A stretch of 64,000 nucleotides of DNA from Gracilaria domingensis (GCA_022539475.1 VCMS01000185.1:69111-133110), one strand, 5' to 3'. Shown: positions 10,171 through 19,830, numbered from the stretch's first letter. Notes: generated from the letters alone by a model not told the origin. Numbers and translations: made by a program.

Positions 10171-10766
10171 CGCGTGTGTGCCTTCGATCACATCTGTAGC
10201 CTTCCGACGAACAGTGCCATCGTTGTCGGTGGACTGCGGTAGAGCATCATCAGCGCTGTAGTGTGCCGTATGCTTGTCCAGGAATTTGAGCATAGCTTCA
10301 TGGGACTCTTTGGTGATTGTGACTTCTTGCTTGAATTCTTTCTTCTGCCTTGCCTCAGCTAAGACGACGAGTTGAAGTTTAGCGTTAGTCAACGTCTCCC
10401 CGCTATTGTTCAGGAGCTTAATGGCTAACAATTCACTCACCTGAGACAAAGTTGAAAGGCCAGCACACTGCGATAAGTTTCACGATTTCTTTTACTGCTT
10501 CGATCTTGTCCTCCTGCTTCACGTCAATGAGTTTTTTTGCTTGCGCTTATTCAACTATGGATTTCTGCTCGCGAGGAAGACCGAGATCGTACAAGTTCCT
10601 AGCTAGAGTACCGTAGACAGTTTGTACGGTTTAACCGAACTTTTTTCCGGGGCTGTTTGTACAGTTTCAACCCAACGAGAAACATCTCTACGGTACTACT
10701 GCAGATTCCCTTAGGGATTGAACATAGGAGGATCCGTAGGTGCGCATAATTTCACAGAACCTTGAG

Positions 10767-10779
10767 CTGAGCCCATAAC
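10767..10779 (-). other. Primer-binding site of Copia family A
   Basis: The minus strand reads GTTATGGGCTCAG, nearly the exact complement of the initiator tRNA-Met anticodon arm (expected GTTATGGGCCCAG in animal-type tRNA). This indicates priming by an internal fragment of tRNA-iMet. The ATG inside the site is the complement of the CAU anticodon and lies in the gag frame. Confidence 0.7.
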
Positions 10780-11048
10780 TGGAAGTGGTCTGCATGCTTT
10801 GCGCAGCGCTCGGGGTGTTGCAAGGGCGGAGAGGAATGCGGAAAGAGGGGAACGGTCACAAGCAAAAGATGACAGAGGCCTGTCTCTCTGCTTGTCCCTC
10901 GGGGCTGCTGTCTGGTCCGCCTCTTGTTTATTGAGTCAGTCGTTCTGTCGCTAGCCCTCAGATTGCGTTCGCGCGGGGCAGCGCGAGCTTCTCGAGCTCG
11001 AGCGAAAAGCCTGGAACTGGCGCTTTAATAACCAGAGTAGTCCTTACA
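10780..11048 (-). repeat. 5' LTR of Copia family A
   Basis: Minus-strand LTR with a TTATTAAAGCGCC segment near its start. Its final bases run directly into the primer-binding site and gag; there is essentially no leader. A minus-strand ATGCAG a few bases before the LTR end corresponds to the first codons of gag in the 40.6-kb copy. Confidence 0.92.
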
Positions 11049-11053
11049 ATATC
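11049..11053. repeat. Right target-site duplication ATATC
   Basis: Matches 2681-2685 and fixes the outer end of the 5' LTR. Confidence 0.9.
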
Positions 11054-12113
11054 TTCATTGACCTGCTACACACTGCAAATTCGGAATAACCCTAGTTTGA
11101 GGAAGTAGATCTTTGAACATGCACCTGTATGTCGCAAGAAACATACGGAAATATTGCTCGGCTCAGATTACCAGGAATGTTTCTAGAGAAAGGTTAAATC
11201 GCAAAGAAAAAGGCTACTTATGTAAATCACTGTTTGTATTATTATCTGACATCATTATCGAAAGCCCGTGAAAAGAAAGAGTGAAAATGCTGCTTCCTTA
11301 TGTCTTCAGTTTTCCGATTTGTACAATAACATCCTTCTTTTCGTGTGTGATTCTTTGACATGACAAAGATTTGCAGCTTCCAAGCTTAGTCTCATGAATA
11401 TATTGCGTAAAGCAGATTTGTCAATGCAAAGCTTTTACAGATCTGGTAAGCAGTTATGAAGGTTTTAGGTTTTCAAATCGGTTGTTTTTCACGTTTCAGG
11501 TGTTAAATTGCAGCTTTGCGTTACTATAAACTTGTAAATGGGAATTCTTATTTAAATTTTATTCTGCGGGCGTATTAAAAATTGTACTTCTCTTTCTCGT
11601 ATATCAAGTCTCAAAAGACCGTCATGTACTGTTTTGCCTATAATGGATATTTATTGCTCTTTCTAGAACTTGTTTACAGAAAGTAACAGCTACTATGCGT
11701 TACGTTCGGCCTCTACGAAGAGTTCGTAGTCAGCTGATATATTTTAAGTTAAGGTTACAATCCAATTCTATCTCAACGTGTCTTTTAAGATGTAGATTGA
11801 TGCGCAATGAAAACCACTGGTGCGTCATGTATGTTGAGATTGATTCTAGATCCTCACCAGACACAAGTTATTGACCTCGGATGTGTCCCATTTTTTGGAA
11901 ATTGATATTTTTTCAACAGTATGAACACGTATGTGAAATCTGGTGTTTAGGAACGTTCTCTTCGTCGTAATGTGCGATGTACCGAATTAAAATCATTTTC
12001 TCTATATATATGTGAGAGTCACACCGAAGCAAGAGATTGTTCAGATCGCCGCTCAGCCTCTATTCAGTTCTCGGAGTTGCAATCTTATTTTCGTCCTCCT
12101 CTGAAGACTAATC
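11054..12113. other. AT-rich intergenic DNA
   Basis: No convincing gene or repeat seen. Frames are short and have unusual composition. Confidence 0.5.
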
Positions 12114-12793
12114 ATGCCTTTCAAGCGACCAGTACCACGCCTTACCGAAAACTCAGAAGCGGTAAACGTCTTCGAACAATGTTCCAAAATAGTGAGTTGA
12201 AGGGCGAAGTGTACCATATCAATATTTTTTAACCATTTAAGCTCCCAACATTTCACTTACGGTTTCAAAGAATTCGTGATGAAATGATGAGCTTCTTTTG
12301 TACGTACTCCAACAGTTTTTGAGTGACAAAATCGTTTTGTAGCCGACCTTTCTACACAGAATAATGCTTCCCAGGTTTTACGAAGAACAACGGAAGACAT
12401 TGATACTGTTGCAGCTGTTACTGGTAGTAGTAGAGAAATACAGGGGAAGCAGATCAAGCAGTGGCTGTCAATGAAGGAATGGAGAACAATATTGTAGAAG
12501 ACCCGAAGAAATTTAAACCCATTATACGAACGTCTCTACGGCAACACGAGAAAACTACGGTCCATTATCTTTCACTTTCCGTTTTATGTCCCCCCTGTAT
12601 CCAACAGGAACATCTCGTTTCTCGGGTTCTCGAAGATGGGACTGTGTTTGAACTCACTTTGGAATGGCCGGATCTAATTGTCGATATGTGCATGTTGCAC
12701 AAGAAGGGCACGTGCTACTCGCCTCCCCGCGGTGTGCCTGGGTATAAACGCTTCGGCGATCGAGGCAAAATGAGTCGGGAGACGGGTATCTAA
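12114..12793 (+). pseudogene. Unrecognised gene or gene remnant, possibly spliced
   Basis: An ATG at 12114 opens a 26-codon stretch (MPFKRPVPRLTENSEAVNVF...) that ends at a good splice donor, GTGAGT at 12192. Possible acceptors (TTTTGTAG at 12351, CTACACAG at 12359) lead into NNASQVLRRTTEDIDTVAAV. From 12461 another frame gives a 110-codon stretch including VLEDGTVFELTLEWPDL and DMCMLHKK, which has the composition of real protein. The frames do not join cleanly, so this is either a degraded gene or one with introns I cannot define. The LINE begins just downstream. Function unknown. Confidence 0.3.
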
Positions 12794-12817
12794 CGGAGGC
12801 CAACAGTCAATGCGGAA

Positions 12818-12993
12818 TTGACAAAATCAAGAAAGGCGACGAAGATACGCATAATGCAGCTAAATTCGATAGATAATCTCGGCGTCGCAAAGAGGACGGA
12901 ACTTTATCACATTGCTAATCCGGACAACGTTGATCTCATCTGCCTGCAAGAGACGTTCTTAAAGAAAGAGGATCGTACTCCCACCATCGAAGG
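12818..12993 (+). pseudogene. LINE endonuclease, N-terminal part
   Basis: KIRIMQLNSIDNLGVAKRTE and VDLICLQETFLKKED are the first two conserved blocks of the endonuclease/exonuclease/phosphatase fold (the N and the E of CLQET bind metal). The domain nicks genomic DNA to prime reverse transcription. It stops at the Copia insertion after TIEG and resumes at 15886. Joining across the insertion with one copy of the 5-bp duplication keeps the reading frame. Confidence 0.75.
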
Positions 12994-13153
12994 TGACATT
13001 ACAGTTGAACTTCACAGAAGAGCTCGGGTGAAACTAAGTAAAAAGACTTTGTTTCAGCCGGTCTTTATAGACGTTAAGAAAGTCTCGTAAGCATAGTAGT
13101 GAACTTAGAGACTGGTAGGTCACGACAATAAATTCAAATGCAAACTCAAATAC
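12994..13153 (-). repeat. Truncated Copia family B LTR, left end
   Basis: Aligns with the first 160 bp (plus-strand order) of 15671-15885. The last 55 bp are missing where pol sequence is joined. Confidence 0.9.
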
Positions 13154-14516
13154 ATGTGGTAACTTCCAAACGACCTGCGACAAAATCAGCCTCTACACCC
13201 CTGTCCTCAATTTCGAGCTGTTTCGTCTCCTTCTGTTCTACGCACAGTCGCAAGGGTGGGACCGTCAACAAGTGGACATCACGGGTGCCTTTCTTCACGC
13301 CACAATACCGACTGACAACCCCATCTGGATTCGCCTACCAACTATACCTGGCATTCCGGAAGCTGATGGTCGTGTTGTACAGTTGGTCAAGTCACTCTAT
13401 GGCACACGAGAGGCTCCCCGTCTGTGGTTTGAGAACCTCTCTGCATACCTACTGTCTATTGGACTCACTCAGGCTACGTCGCATCCATACCTGTTCACGT
13501 ACACGTGCTCTGATGGCACGCTGATCCTGTTGGCCTATGTCGATGACATTTGTATTCTTGGCCGGGCTAAACTAACAGCGTGGATGAAACGTCAGCTCTC
13601 GGCGAATTATGAAGTTAGTGACCTTCAGAATGCTGACTTGTATCTCGGAGTCTCGATTGAAGACACAGTGTCTGGAATTCGTCTGCACCAGCAGCCACTC
13701 ATCGAGAATATAATTCAACAGACCAACATGAGTGATGCTAATGCAGCCGCCGCCCCTCTACCCGATGGACATCCACTCTATGAAGCCCGAGTCGTACCAA
13801 GCCCAGATGAAGAGTCTATCATGGCCACCGTTCCATACCGGCAAACGCTTGGTTCCTTGCTATTCTTGAGCACTCGCACGCGTCCTGACATCGCCACTGC
13901 TGTGTCTATGCTAGGAAATTTTGCATCACAACCGCGACCGGAACACTGGCAGGCTATGAAGCATCTTGTTCGTTATTTGAAGGGAACGCGCTCCCATGGC
14001 ATATTCATACCGCCGGATGTTGGCTCTAATGTCGTTGCTTGGACTGATGCTGATTGGGCGAGCGATCTTGACAAGCGCCGATCCAAGGGGGGATATGTAC
14101 TCTGTATGGACACTGTTCCAATAATTTGGAGCTCTAAACTCCAGAAGTTTACAGCACTCTCAACATCCGAAGCAGAGTTCTTTGCTATGTCTGAATGTAT
14201 TCGCGAACTGAGTTGGGTGCGCAACGTACTCCAAGAAATTGGTGCACCAGTAGCGTATGAGATCTCCGTCCATCAAGACAATCTGGGAGCTATCTGCTGG
14301 TCCAAGGAGTACTTGGGTTTGCGTCGGGTGAAGCACATCGATCTACGCTATCACTACGTTCTTGATGCCTTGAAAAACCATTTTGTGAAGGTACAGCACA
14401 TACCATCTCCTCAGAACAGGGCCGACGTCTTCACAAAGTCTCTGACTGGCTTACTTCTTGTCAGTCACCGCGATGCTCTGTGCAAATCTCCTATTCAAGG
14501 TCGAGGGGGGGTGTGA
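13154..14516 (+). CDS. Copia family B RT and RNase H fragment
   Basis: An open plus-strand frame without its N-terminal part. It begins in RT with ISLYTPVLNFELFRLLLFY and QQVDITGAFLHA (first catalytic Asp). LLAYVDDICILG at about 13530-13565 is the YVDD active site. RNase H follows: VAWTDADWASD, TALSTSEAEFFAM, HQDNLGAIC and LRRVKHIDLRYHYVLD. It ends RADVFTKSL and a short tail running into the polypurine tract and LTR. No stops, unlike most neighbours, so this lineage was recently active. Integrase and protease are absent, and the 5' end is fused to an inverted LTR. Confidence 0.9.
14503..14511 (+). other. Polypurine tract of Copia family B
   Basis: GAGGGGGGG directly before the LTR that starts TGTGAGCACG at 14512. 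Confidence 0.8.
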
Positions 14517-14726
14517 GCACGAGAGCACATCCATTCGTATTTGAATTTCTACTTGAATTTGTATTTGTATTTGAGTTTGCATTTGAATTTATTGTCGTGA
14601 CCTACCAGTCTCTAAGTTCACTACTATGCTTACGAGACTTTCTTAATGTCTGTAAAGACCGGCTGAAACAGAGTCTTTTTACTTAGTTTCACCCGAGCTC
14701 TTCTGTGAAGTTCAACTGTACTGTCA
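14512..14726 (+). repeat. Complete Copia family B LTR, plus orientation
   Basis: 215 bp, TGTGAGCACG...CTGTACTGTCA. It serves as 3' LTR of the pol fragment to its left and as 5' LTR of the gag fragment to its right, as expected for a one-LTR circle or tandem junction. Confidence 0.92.
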
Positions 14727-14740
14727 GGTTATGGTCCCGC
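14727..14740 (+). other. Primer-binding site of Copia family B
   Basis: GGTTATGGTCCCGC directly after the LTR, complementary (with mismatches) to the initiator tRNA-Met anticodon arm. Confidence 0.7.
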
Positions 14741-14863
14741 TCGCTTTTGCGCATCGTTAATTACTTCTATCTCAGTTTCTTCGCATTCCTTCCTTTATTC
14801 TCCCTTTAATTCTTTCTCTTTCTTTCCTTAATCCCTTTCGTTTGACGAAACTCTCTTTTCACA

Positions 14864-15520
14864 ATGGAAACTGAAATAATTCGCATCAAACCCTTCGAAG
14901 AGAAGGATGACTACAAGCTTCGGCGCATTCGTATCGAAGCTACATGTGACGCCGAAGGAGTCGGAAACGCTCTTCTAATTTCGCGTAATCCTTTCAGCGC
15001 TGATGATGAATATCGTGAAGAGTTTATTCGAGCACAGAAGAAGGCAAGTAGCATAATTGTGTCTGCACTGTCGAATGAAGCATTAAGAGTGGTCCGAACA
15101 GAAATTAGTAACCCCAACAAAATGCTAAAAGGGCTAGACAACCGATATGCCTCGACCTCAACTGCTTCTTGTATATCCAAGATTTGTGAGCTTGCGACAC
15201 TACGATACTCTGATGTCTCCAAAATTCTTGGTAAGAATGCTGACAAGATGGCCAGCTTAGTTGAACAACTCAACAGCATGGACATGAAGCTACCTGAAGA
15301 ACTCTCTGTTGCACTTCTTATGGCATCTGTAAAAGCACCACAGCTACATGCAGTGTGTGCTGCTATTAAGATTGTACCATCCGAGAATCTTACTTGGGAT
15401 TTGATTACATCGCGTCTACTCGATGATCTGCGCACTAGCAGAACCGAAAAAGCCCATGCAGCAAATCGAAGTGTGGTATCTGTAAGAGACGAAACCATAC
15501 CACTTCCAACTGTTTTCTAA
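14864..15520 (+). CDS. gag: Copia family B Gag
   Basis: 218-codon frame starting METEIIRIKPFEEKDDYKL, about 120 bp after the primer-binding site. Main blocks are RIRIEATCDAEGVGNAL, SALSNEALRVVRTEI and MASLVEQLNSMDMKLPEELS. It ends before the zinc knuckle because of a frameshift: the expected KCGVCKRRNH-type block is present as CKRRNHTTSNC-like DNA near 15475-15520 in another frame. Gag forms the particle and binds RNA. It matches the decayed copy at 565-1178. The gag sequence stops at 15621 where an LTR end is fused. Confidence 0.85.
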   Translation: METEIIRIKPFEEKDDYKLRRIRIEATCDAEGVGNALLISRNPFSADDEYREEFIRAQKKASSIIVSALSNEALRVVRTEISNPNKMLKGLDNRYASTSTASCISKICELATLRYSDVSKILGKNADKMASLVEQLNSMDMKLPEELSVALLMASVKAPQLHAVCAAIKIVPSENLTWDLITSRLLDDLRTSRTEKAHAANRSVVSVRDETIPLPTVF

Positions 15521-15621
15521 ATCCGAAGAACCCCAAGAATCGTCTCAACCTGAGCGATTGGGAGAAGGATACCAAAAAAGATAGCAGTAACCGTTCTGAA
15601 TCTCGCGACCAGACACCCAAT

Positions 15622-15652
15622 AGCTCTTCTGTGAAGTTCAACTGTACTGTCA
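15622..15652 (+). repeat. LTR 3'-end fragment, plus orientation
   Basis: The last 31 bp of the family B LTR are joined to gag sequence. Intact gag would continue ...AATAGCAGG where this reads ...AATAGCTCTTC, so the junction has a short AGC microhomology. Confidence 0.85.
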
Positions 15653-15670
15653 GGTTATGGGCCCTTAACC
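15653..15670. repeat. Two primer-binding sites fused head to head
   Basis: GGTTATGGGCCCTTAACC is an 18-bp near-perfect palindrome formed by two half-tRNA primer sites. It lies exactly between an LTR end on each side. Confidence 0.85.
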
Positions 15671-15885
15671 TGACACTACAGTTGAACTTCACAGAAGAGC
15701 TCAGGTGAAACTAAGTAAGAAGACGTTGTTACAACCGGTCTTTATAGACATTAAGAAAGTCTCGTAAGCATAGTAGTGAACTTAGAGACTGGTAGGTCAC
15801 GACAATAAATTCAAATGCAAACTCAAATACAAATACAAATGCAAGTAGAAATTCAAATACGAATGGATGTGCTCTCGTGCTCACA
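15671..15885 (-). repeat. Complete Copia family B LTR, minus orientation
   Basis: 215 bp, inverted relative to 14512-14726. It ends at the target duplication GAAGA. Confidence 0.92.
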
Positions 15886-16380
15886 GAAGATTACTGAATG
15901 CTGGGGCGTTGCGATCGAGCAGCTGGATTCACGGAAGCAGGAGGTTGGGGTGGCGGAATGGCCGTATATCAAAAAGTAGGGTTCAACGCTGATCTCGTCC
16001 AGGACGAAAGCGTTGCGCCTGGCATTGACACGGTTACCATTTCAGTTCGAACAGGAAAAGACCGATCACAGTCTCGAACATATACTTTCCCCCCCATTGC
16101 GACACTCAAATCGGTACAAACGGGTGCCAAAGGAACACATCATCGTAGCAGAATGTAACGTCTGCCGGTCATGGTACCCGAAAAGTTTGGAATTATCTGG
16201 AATCGATCTGGAGATCTATATGAAACGAACGGACCGGATAGTCATGAACGGAGATGGAGTACCAACACGTACGGAGCCGTCCACAGGGACTCAAAGCGGT
16301 ATTGACATTGCAGCTGTGCCATCCAAATGGCTCCCGTACAGCACATGGTTTGCAGACGACATTCCTTTCTCAGACTAACA
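15886..16380 (+). pseudogene. LINE endonuclease, C-terminal part
   Basis: Continues the endonuclease after the Copia insertion. An in-frame TGA precedes MLGRCDRAAGFTEAGGWGGG, the Gly-rich block before MAVYQKVGF. A frame change near 16100 follows. It would form the second half of the endonuclease fold. Confidence 0.65.
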
Positions 16381-18432
16381 CGTCTGTACCTTAATAATCG
16401 ACATTCCACCTGTTGCCACGAGGAAAGAGCTTCGATGGAGCATCAAAAAGGCCAACTGGGACCGTGTCAGAAAAGAGGTTGACAATGAGCTCCGTAAAAA
16501 CCCCGTGCAGGCCGAGTGGACTGTAGAAAAAGAGAACAGGGTGTTTACGGAAGCCGTACTATCTGCTGCCAAGATAGTAGTATCAAAAGGCAGACGGAAA
16601 AGGCGAGCACCGTGGTGGTGCAAGGAGGCAACGAAAGCAATCCGTAGAAGGAAGGAAGCCTTGAACGCTTGGAACAAAAACCCGAGCGAGGAAGCCATAG
16701 CACACCTCCGAGAAGCAAGGGTCGAAACCAGCACTGTCATTGAACGCTTAAAGCGACAATCGTGGCGCGAGCTAGTGTCAAAGTTGAAACCACAATCCAA
16801 GGATTGGAAACTATGGAAGATACTTCGCGCCATGGACGACAATCGAACAACAACTTCGTCTATGTGCTCTCCAAATGGCGAATCATGGCCCGACCTTAAC
16901 CGGGGCTACTGGTTGACCAAAACGGAGCTCAGGAAGGTTCGAAAGCTAGGCCGAAGCACAGAACGAACGACGGAATACAGAAAACATCCGAGACGGTACA
17001 ACAAGAAAGTTGAAGATGCCGAACCAATTGTCTTCCTTGCGACAAACCTTGCCAATGCTCTAGCCGAGATGGGCGAAGCAAAGCAGCAGGGTTGGATGAT
17101 ATGGAGATAGCGTTTATGACTCTCTGGCCGCCATACTCATTACAAAGACTGCTAGCGCTGATTAACCGGACGCTCAATCGTAGCAAATGCCCAACGTAAT
17201 GGGGGCTGTCTACCCTTATTCCCATTCCGAAACCTGGAGCACGTGGAAAGTTCAGACCAATTTCACTCACTCCAGTAATCTCCAGAATTGCTGAGAGGAT
17301 GGTGAACCTAGTGCTGATGGAGTGGCTGGAGCCAAAACTCCCACCGCACAAAGCCGGGTTTCGAATGGTGAGCAACACAGAGGAAGACGTACCCGCGATC
17401 TCCGAGAGCATCAGAAATGCATGGGATGAGAAGAAACAAACACTCTCAGCCTTTTGCGACTTTTCCAAGGCCTAAGATTGCGTTTCACACCACCTTTTGA
17501 TGATCAAATTAAGCGTGATGGAATGCTCCCTGCTCCTGTGGCATTGGATTCGCGGTTTTGTTATGGATAGAAAATGGAAATGTAGATGGAGCTCGAACAC
17601 AACAGCGACCAGGCTAGTCTGACAAGGACTACCGCAGGGAGGCACACTCTCTTCTGGACTGCGGATCGCCTATATCTATGATATGCCGGCAAGAATTCAG
17701 AGAGCAGAGAGCTCCACTGAGCTCAACCTGTTTGCTGATGACACTGTCATGTGGGTGTCTGAAACCTCTGCATCCGAATGCAGACATGTTAGAAACTCCA
17801 ACGCGCACTAGACACGCTATCCGCCTACTGCCGCAAAAACGACATAACTATGAATCCAACAACACGGTCGTGGTACCATTCACGCTCAAGAAATGGAAAA
17901 CAAACGCCAGCGAATATAAGCTGAAAATAGACGGGTATGATATCGAACCCAGCGAATGCCCACGGTTCCTAGGCGTCCTTCTAGACTCTCGTCTGAGCTT
18001 TAGAGCACATATACACAACATTGTACAGAAATATTGACACCGAAACACAGTCATGCGATCACTGTGTGGCAGGTCATGGGGATCGGAGCGGAGAACAGTT
18101 GGAATAGTGCGAAAGGGTTTCGATGAACCAATCGCGTCATATGCGGCTACAACAGTAGTCCACAACGCACCGCAGTCAGTAATTCAATCTTTGGAACGTG
18201 TCAGAAACGAAGCCGTACGAATCCAGACTGGGTGCATTGCATCAACACCAATCACTCGATTACGGGAACTGGCCAAGCTGCCACGATGAAGACAATCAGT
18301 GAACAGAAGGCTGCCCTGTTGTATGAAAGAACGATGCGCAATGACGCTGTAACGCCAATGAAGAAGGCACTACTGACAACGGCCACCAGCAGAGTGCGCA
18401 AGAAACACCCAACGTTGAAAAGTCTCGCATAA
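16381..18432 (+). pseudogene. LINE reverse transcriptase
   Basis: Basic linker region 16505-17110 (RRKRRAPWWCKEATKAIRRR is typical of the segment before LINE RT). The RT core follows: PIPKPGARGKFRPISLTPV (about 17217-17275), HKAGFRMVSNTEED, DFSKA-stop-DCV near 17465, GLPQGGTLS near 17630, and the catalytic LFADDTVMW at 17728-17754. Stops and frameshifts interrupt it several times. The thumb continues to about 18430. The enzyme would copy the element RNA at the nicked target. Confidence 0.8.
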
Positions 18433-18599
18433 AAACATCTCGCAGAGCATAGTCTGCTCCAACTACCGCGCACCCCACGTCCAACGGAGATCGGACTCAT
18501 CAATCTCACAAAGATAAATTTCTTCCCTGAAACATGCACCAAGGACGACCCCCTAGATGTACAAAAAAGAGAGTCAAAATACCTCATCAAAAACCTCCC

Positions 18600-19260
18600 A
18601 AAAGGAGACTATGACATCTGGTGCGATCGGTCAGTGGACCCGTACTCAAAAAGAGACAACCGTAGCGGACGGGCAGCCGTTGAATGGGATTCTGAATGGA
18701 AATGTGGAATAGTGTACTAGTATGAGGAACAAACAAGCAATGAAATAGTACATCATCTCATCAAGGGCAGACAAAAGCGCCCATCCTTATGGATACATTA
18801 CGACAACGACTTTGAAATGGCATACGAACTGAGTGCGGACGGCGAAATGATAACTGACGATGAAGAAGATGAACTCGAAATACGACTGTTGAACCCCAGA
18901 AATGTGGGGGCAACGGAATTTGAAATTTGGTGCGCAGATGAAACGGTAAAAAGCCAAAGGCGTCCTTGGCGGAGTGGTTAACGTCTGCTCTTACACAATT
19001 GAAGTTCTCGAGATGCTGGCAGCTCTGAAAGATATTTTTCCACAGTTCACAGGAATAATAAGAAGCTTCTAAGACTCCCAATCACTTATCCTCACATTGC
19101 AAGGAGGTTTTAGAAAGCAAGCGCATAATGTACAGAAACTAGCTCTTGCGCTACATGCATTGCAAAGTATATATAGTCCGGATCTCTGGTCACTGCGGCG
19201 TTCTTCAAAACGAACGCATGGACTTCTTCGCTAAATTGGGACTTTAGCTGCAATTGAGCA
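18600..19260 (+). pseudogene. LINE RNase H domain
   Basis: Fragments in shifting frames follow RNase H order. DIWCDRSVD (expected CDGSVD) is near 18611 and EVLEMLAALKDIFPQF near 19005. Then come DSQSLILTLQGGFRKQ near 19075 and ISGHCGVLQNERMDFFAKLG at 19177-19240, the HxGxxxNExxDxxAK end of the domain. It would remove RNA after reverse transcription. Confidence 0.7.
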
Positions 19261-19444
19261 AGCAGATTGCGGTGAAAATAGACTTATTAGACGCTAAAGC
19301 CCAGCGGGTGACAAGGACGAGATTCAAACTTCTTCTCATGAACTGGGAGCGGCGGTAAATTCACATATGGGTAATAAACCGTGGCGTTACCATGTGACAA
19401 ATCACTACGAGAATTTATGTAAGGCACATGTGGAGGCGTTTCTA

Positions 19445-19480
19445 GGGGGTGTGTCCTGGGACTCCCTAGGACACACCCCC
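19445..19480. repeat. Strong GC-rich palindrome
   Basis: GGGGGTGTGTCCTGGG, loop ACT, then CCCTAGGACACACCCCC: arms of 16 and 17 bases that pair with a single bulged base. It sits where LINE similarity ends, so it may mark the end of an inserted element. Confidence 0.7.
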
Positions 19481-19659
19481 CCGATTTTTCCCCTGATCTC
19501 ATCGAGAGATAAGAAAAGTGCGGCGTGGAAGCTGCACTTTCCTCTCCCCGCCTCTAACAACCCTCAAAGCGCGCGCCGCCCCGCGCGGCGGCGCGCCAGA
19601 GAAGACGATGTTCTTTGCCGTGCCGTCACGCCGCCGAGGCGCGACGGCCGTGCAAATTG

Positions 19660-19830
19660 CGGCTGCGCCGCCGGATGAAGAAGCGCCGAGGCTGCCGCGC
19701 CGCCGCAGGGAGAAGCATCGCCGCCGTCGCGTCGCTGCATGAAGAAGCGTCGCCGCCGCCGCGCCGCTGCATGAAGAACCGCCGCCGCCGCGCCGCCGCA
19801 AGAAGAAGCGCCGCCGCCGCGCTTGGGCGC
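19660..19830. repeat. GC-rich minisatellite, about 30-bp units
   Basis: At least four degenerate units of the form GAAGAAGCGTCGCCGCCGCC followed by GCGCCGCTGCAT. The units are rich in GCC triplets, and open frames on both strands through them are low complexity and probably not genes. Confidence 0.7.

Larger units (their letters stand above)
8301..10776 (-). pseudogene. gag: Copia family A gag, interrupted and full of stops
   Basis: Minus-strand Gag in pieces: about 10776-10450 (several stops), 10449-10176 (SGETLTNAKLQLVVLAEAR, EVTITKESHEAMLK), 9269-9080 (RDMFSAGPRCKLNLDDAVTV) and 8642-8301. The last piece has the zinc knuckle CYDCGSTTHFRGSLDC, a CX2CX4HX6C variant. Alignment with the uninterrupted copy at 40.85-42.05 kb shows the order and that 8644-9076 and 9275-10170 are insertions. 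Gag would package element RNA. Confidence 0.8.
2686..11048 (-). mobile_element. Copia family A retrotransposon, complete but mutated
   Basis: An 8.4-kb minus-strand Ty1/copia-like element with two 269-bp LTRs (2686-2954 and 10780-11048) and a perfect 5-bp target duplication ATATC (2681-2685 and 11049-11053). Leftward order is LTR, primer-binding site, gag, protease, integrase, RT, RNase H, a 1.9-kb 3' region holding an opposite-strand reading frame, polypurine tract, LTR. Protease-integrase-RT-RNase H order defines the Copia superfamily. Gag and pol carry many stops and frameshifts. Two younger insertions (8644-9076 and 9275-10170) sit in gag. A truncated relative lies at 40.6-42.2 kb. Confidence 0.9.
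12994..15885 (-). mobile_element. Rearranged Copia family B element inside the LINE
   Basis: Outer LTR sequences face left: 12994-13153 (truncated) and 15671-15885 (complete). They are flanked by GAAGG (12989-12993) and GAAGA (15886-15890), a 5-bp duplication with one change. The inside faces right and is permuted: pol 3' part (13154-14511), full LTR (14512-14726), primer-binding site, gag (14864-15621), 31 bp of LTR end (15622-15652), then two primer-binding sites head to head. Protease and integrase are missing. Excision in silico restores the LINE frame, so it integrated as one unit or was rearranged after integration. Confidence 0.85.
12818..19440 (+). mobile_element. LINE (non-LTR retrotransposon) with endonuclease, RT and RNase H
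   Basis: Plus-strand ORF2-type sequence in order: apurinic-type endonuclease (12818-12993 resuming at 15886), linker, RT (about 16505-18040), and RNase H (about 18600-19250). RNase H after RT suggests an I/R1-like clade. The endonuclease is split by a Copia element. Numerous stops and frameshifts make it inactive. A zinc-finger C terminus and A-rich tail that would suit its 3' end lie at 24084-24565. Confidence 0.8.
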
